A stretch of DNA of 21,481 nt from positions 1-21,481 of IMG/VR virus record IMGVR_UViG_3300024346_000603; one strand, 5' to 3'. The position numbers and the translations under genes were made by a program. This document shows, piece after piece, positions 20,572 through 21,481 of the stretch (position 1 is its first letter; every line of letters begins with the position of its first letter). This stretch comes from a virus. The notes under the pieces are model-generated. The model was not told where the DNA came from and ran no database searches. It was given only the letters and a program-made list of their open reading frames with translations.

Positions 20572-21481
20572 ATGTCACAACTAAACATAATAGGAGAATC
20601 TAAGAATCGGATAAATACTGTAAGTTATCTGAATTCTAAAGAAACCTCTTTGTTTTCCATATCTTCGAGTAAAGAATTTTTCTTCGGCGGTGCGGCTGAA
20701 GATGTAATAGAAGTGGGCATATATAACAGCCAAAAAGAATTAAGCACATTTACAGTTCTAAGCGGTTCTTCTTCGGAGGTTAAGGTATTTTATCAACATG
20801 AGGATGTCGATGGAAATATATTTACTGATTATTTTAACTCTAAGAAAAATAATCTCATACAAGACGGTGAAAAAAACATCTTAATTTCCATAGAAGATAT
20901 AGTTAATTCACAATCTATAACTTCAGATAATTTTTATCTATCTTTGAATCCAGTTTCCAACGTATTTTCACAGAATAATCCGTTGACAATTAAGGAAATA
21001 AGTAATTCCAGAAAAGAAGTAAAATTAATAAAGTCATTTAAATCGGAAAAGATATATGATGATATAAATGTCACGTTCAACGGTGACCAAATATTATTTG
21101 ATGGAAAACAATATATATCGATTAAACATGGAACAGTATATACACTGAAGATAAATGGTAACATCGACTTAATACAGTTCAGCGAAACGAAAGATGGAAA
21201 ATTAAATGGTGGCGTGCAATTCACCGGGAATATAGTATATAAAAAGAGTACGCGTGAAATAATACTAGATACAACTGAGTATTTTCCACTGACGTTGTTT
21301 GCTTATAACAAAACCAAAAAAGAAAGCGGTGTAAAGATAATCTCCGATGGCAAAATAGATTCAAACTTATTTAGATTAAACACGGAGTTTTTATCTTTAA
21401 GTCCAAACAATTTTATTAATAAACGAATTTACGATGATGTAGATTATTACATCAACTTGTTTAATTTGACGGATAGATTTG
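20572..21481 (+). CDS. Large tail/baseplate protein, partial (runs off the window)
   Basis: The frame opens at ATG 20572, 28 bases after the preceding stop, and stays open to the last base (at least 303 residues), so the 3' end is outside the window. It begins MSQLNIIGESKNRINTVSYL with SLFSISSSKEFFFGGAAEDV (about 27-46) and continues with alternating beta segments. The position after gp6 would suit a gp7-like wedge or another large baseplate component, but the visible part carries no diagnostic motif and I do not assign a number. Confidence 0.78.
   Translation, partial: MSQLNIIGESKNRINTVSYLNSKETSLFSISSSKEFFFGGAAEDVIEVGIYNSQKELSTFTVLSGSSSEVKVFYQHEDVDGNIFTDYFNSKKNNLIQDGEKNILISIEDIVNSQSITSDNFYLSLNPVSNVFSQNNPLTIKEISNSRKEVKLIKSFKSEKIYDDINVTFNGDQILFDGKQYISIKHGTVYTLKINGNIDLIQFSETKDGKLNGGVQFTGNIVYKKSTREIILDTTEYFPLTLFAYNKTKKESGVKIISDGKIDSNLFRLNTEFLSLSPNNFINKRIYDDVDYYINLFNLTDRF

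Overview
The window looks like part of a T4-like (straboviral or marine T4-like) myovirus genome. The support is a run of baseplate genes in order (a gp5-type hub/spike, a gp25-type wedge protein, a gp6-type wedge protein, then further tail structural genes), a gp55-type late sigma factor, a PhoH-like ATPase and an HD-domain protein. Nearly all genes lie on the + strand, tightly packed, and the DNA is AT-rich. The host is probably a Gram-negative bacterium. One early-type gene encodes a signal peptide plus a beta-barrel ending in Phe, which only makes sense with an outer membrane, and four intergenic promoters match sigma70 (TTGACA, 16 bp, TAnnnT). No attempt is made to name host or phage.

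Layout. 1-750: a small C-rich gene with its own terminator, then about 500 bases with no convincing gene. These hold palindromes, a 25-bp direct repeat pair spaced 60 bp, and a sharp switch from C-rich to G-rich on the + strand. 750-3430: a large unrecognised G/T-rich gene and a small one. 3430-6930: an accessory block with four sigma70-type promoters, two terminators, an exported beta-barrel protein, an unrecognised protein with a nearly perfect internal duplication, a complete one-piece tmRNA gene (5633-6011) followed by structured RNA, and two small phage proteins. 6930-9430: PhoH-like and HD proteins plus a tail-fibre-like protein. 9430-12460: a membrane/coiled-coil protein whose last codons carry an A AAA AAG slippery site leading into a 48-codon extension in the -1 frame, two small genes, the late sigma factor and a GIY-YIG homing endonuclease. 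12470-end: the baseplate/tail cluster, including a Pro-Leu-Ser repeat protein between gp5 and gp25 and a partial tail protein running off the window.

Regulation. An 8-bp motif, ATATTTAT, sits 4-14 bases upstream of the start codon at the head of seven apparent transcription units and is absent before the tightly coupled internal genes. Together with the gp55-like sigma factor encoded here, it is the best candidate for this phage's late promoter. It also corrects several start codons (genes at 800 and 15368). The sigma70-type promoters instead precede the beta-barrel gene, the tmRNA and two small genes, suggesting host-polymerase (early) expression of that block.

The most unusual items are the phage tmRNA with its acidic 15-codon tag and adjoining structured RNAs, the probable programmed frameshift, the unconventional late-promoter motif, and the skew-switch/repeat region near 250-750.
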